From: Adineta ricciae
Lineage: Eukaryota; Rotifera; Eurotatoria; Adinetida; Adinetidae
DNA: 64,000 nt
Assembly (NCBI GenBank): GCA_905250025.1
Contig: CAJNOJ010000021.1
Location: 673,984 to 737,983 of the forward strand
Direction of reading: 5' to 3'
Position 1 is the stretch's first letter. Each line of letters opens with the position of its first letter. Shown here in pieces: positions 62,274-64,000 of this stretch. The notes below the pieces were generated by a model that searched no databases, was not told the origin of the DNA, and saw only the letters and a program-made list of their open reading frames with translations. Position numbers and translations under genes: made by a program.

Positions 62274-64000
62274 CTAAAACGAAATCAAATGGACACCGAC
62301 TGAATGAAAGTGTACTCTCTTGAGTTTAAAATATCTGCTCGATAGACTTCTACATACGCAAGAGTGAAAGTGAATATTGGATTATCTTACTCAACTAGCT
62401 GATTGATATTCTATCCTTTTTGAGTAGCTAAGATGACAAGAACAACAGTCAACTGTAATGTTTCCGAATTCTTTATGTAATACAAGCAAGAAAAAGACCT
62501 GATAAGAAGAAAACAGTGAAAAACAATCATCTATGATGTAAGCTTATCAATTGAAAGAGAGATAGGGCAAACATACATACTCATCTTTATTCAATTCAGC
62601 TTGCATTCTTACCCTATGTGTGTGTGTGTTGATAATGTACAATTTGCACATAGTTCATCACTGTCGGAAAGATAGTTCACTGAATTTTTTCCTCTTACCC
62701 ACCTACGGAGTTTAAGGGCAAGTAAAGAAAACGAAACTGAATCGATTGTCACTTCACTTCACGATGACGACCACAACGTTAAGTGGTTTAATAGAATTGA
62801 AATGACAGGAAGAAAAGTTGTCGTCACTCATCGCAAAATCGTTTTTCTGTTCCTTCATCTTCTTCGCTTGTTTTATGAGCACTGTATACCAAATAAGCGG
62901 CAACAGACCGGATGACGGACATATACATATATAGAACGTATTGTGAGTCAATGGTTCATCAGTAGGCGCACGCGTGTCGCTTGTGTAATCGTACTTGACA
63001 CTCCGCCCATTTCAACAACATCCAAAGAGCAAAAGAAAAAAGTCAAAATGTACGAGAATGATGGTGATGCAACAAATCAGACCGAGAGGTTTAATCGAAA
63101 CAACAGAATGAATAAAAGCTCGTTTGTATCATTCTCTTACAAATATCCAGAAAAAAATTAGTGCATAAGAGACAGCGAGAAAGAGAGAGAGAGAACCAGA
63201 AAGAAACAACAATAATCACATTCTCACTTCTTATTAAACAGATCATTCTGATATAGTTAATTCGTAGTTTTTCTCGTGTAATCTCTGGAGACGTAACAAC
63301 ACGTTAGATCTCTAATGCTCATAACTATCTATGTGAACACACTGAACGACTAAAGAGTGAAAGTCGAAACAAATTCCAAGCTGCATTTGCATTCAACTTC
63401 AAACATCAATCAACGATGAAAAAAAAAAAGAAAACGATTATCGACTTCCCATGCCGGGCAGAAAAGAAATCACCACCTGTCTGAAGACAAGCTGATAAAA
63501 GGCGCAAAGTGCCTGTTCTAACCTTCAAAAAGCTCTCAGGTATAGCGTATACTAGAACGATGAGTAATTACAGTTCAATTCCGGCATTGAACAGACGAAA
63601 CTATTTGTCCTTACCTTATCAATTAGATTTTAGGGAGGAAAAATCGAGTATCTACCCTGAGATTCATTAGAAGAACAATATATATGCAAATATTCGAACT
63701 ATGAAATGGTCCGTTATCGATAAGATGAGAATGAAGAACACACACGTATGTATATATATACACACTCATCATTACACTACTCAAGCATGCATACACTCCA
63801 CAAAAGGTAACAATCCCACAATTGAATTAGTCTTCGTCTATGAATGGATATTGATGGAAAGAAAAACTGATGATAGATGCAAAAGAATTAGTTTCTGAAG
63901 TGTTGACTGACAAATGAAAAAATCTAAATAAACTTATGATTACAGAAGACAAGATCAATAAATAACATTGTCTTCGATAGGAATATGAACATAAGAGCAT
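62274..64000. other. gene-free stretch
   Basis: Upstream region of the minus-strand LRR gene and beyond. It has short GT (62620s) and AG (63180s) runs. Open frames are short and look random. No exon, RNA gene or repeat family recognised. Confidence 0.5.

Overview
The window looks like nuclear DNA of a small-genome, AT-rich invertebrate animal. Almost every gene is split by very short GT-AG introns (about 40-70 bases). The gene content is metazoan: Lgl, an SRCIN1/p140Cap-type protein, WASH-complex subunit 4, an SLC6 monoamine transporter, an ASB protein, an NFIL3-type bZIP and a GNG13-type G gamma. A complete animal-type chitin synthase and the compact style fit a rotifer, perhaps a bdelloid. 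That taxonomic call is an inference. Nothing looks bacterial, and I found no transposon, rRNA, tRNA or CRISPR. One base (44917) is ambiguous.

Layout. 1-5.8 kb: no gene; a decayed tandem repeat near 2 kb. 5.8-25.3 kb: a run of minus-strand genes. These are a G gamma subunit with two alternative first coding exons, a 16-exon lethal(2) giant larvae protein, proteasome subunit beta-4, an unrecognised possibly myristoylated protein, an SRCIN1/KIAA1217-family scaffold ending in a PDZ ligand, and another unrecognised MG-starting protein. 27.7-35.5 kb, plus strand: NOP10, WASHC4/SWIP with an added polyproline tail, and a leucine-rich-repeat membrane protein. 35.8-36.4 kb, minus: a small two-exon gene of unknown function. 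37.4-52 kb, plus: an SLC25A29-like mitochondrial carrier, chitin synthase, a His/Gln-rich protein with a Val-Pro repeat block, and an SLC6 monoamine transporter. 53-54.6 kb, minus: an ASB protein. 55.8-59.7 kb, plus: an NFIL3/vrille bZIP and a cyclophilin with a long disordered N-terminus. 60.5-62.3 kb, minus: a single-exon LRR receptor-like protein.

Functional themes. Several genes concern cell polarity and the cortex (Lgl, the SRCIN1-like scaffold, WASHC4), signalling at membranes (G gamma, SLC6, LRR receptors, ASB) or extracellular matrix (chitin synthase). They are not an operon. Most multi-exon models were assembled by hand from splice signals, reading frame and family similarity. For most models the exon lengths sum to an exact multiple of three. 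Exceptions are one boundary in Lgl, which is uncertain by a base, and the WASHC4 and His-rich gene models, whose exons were not all fixed.
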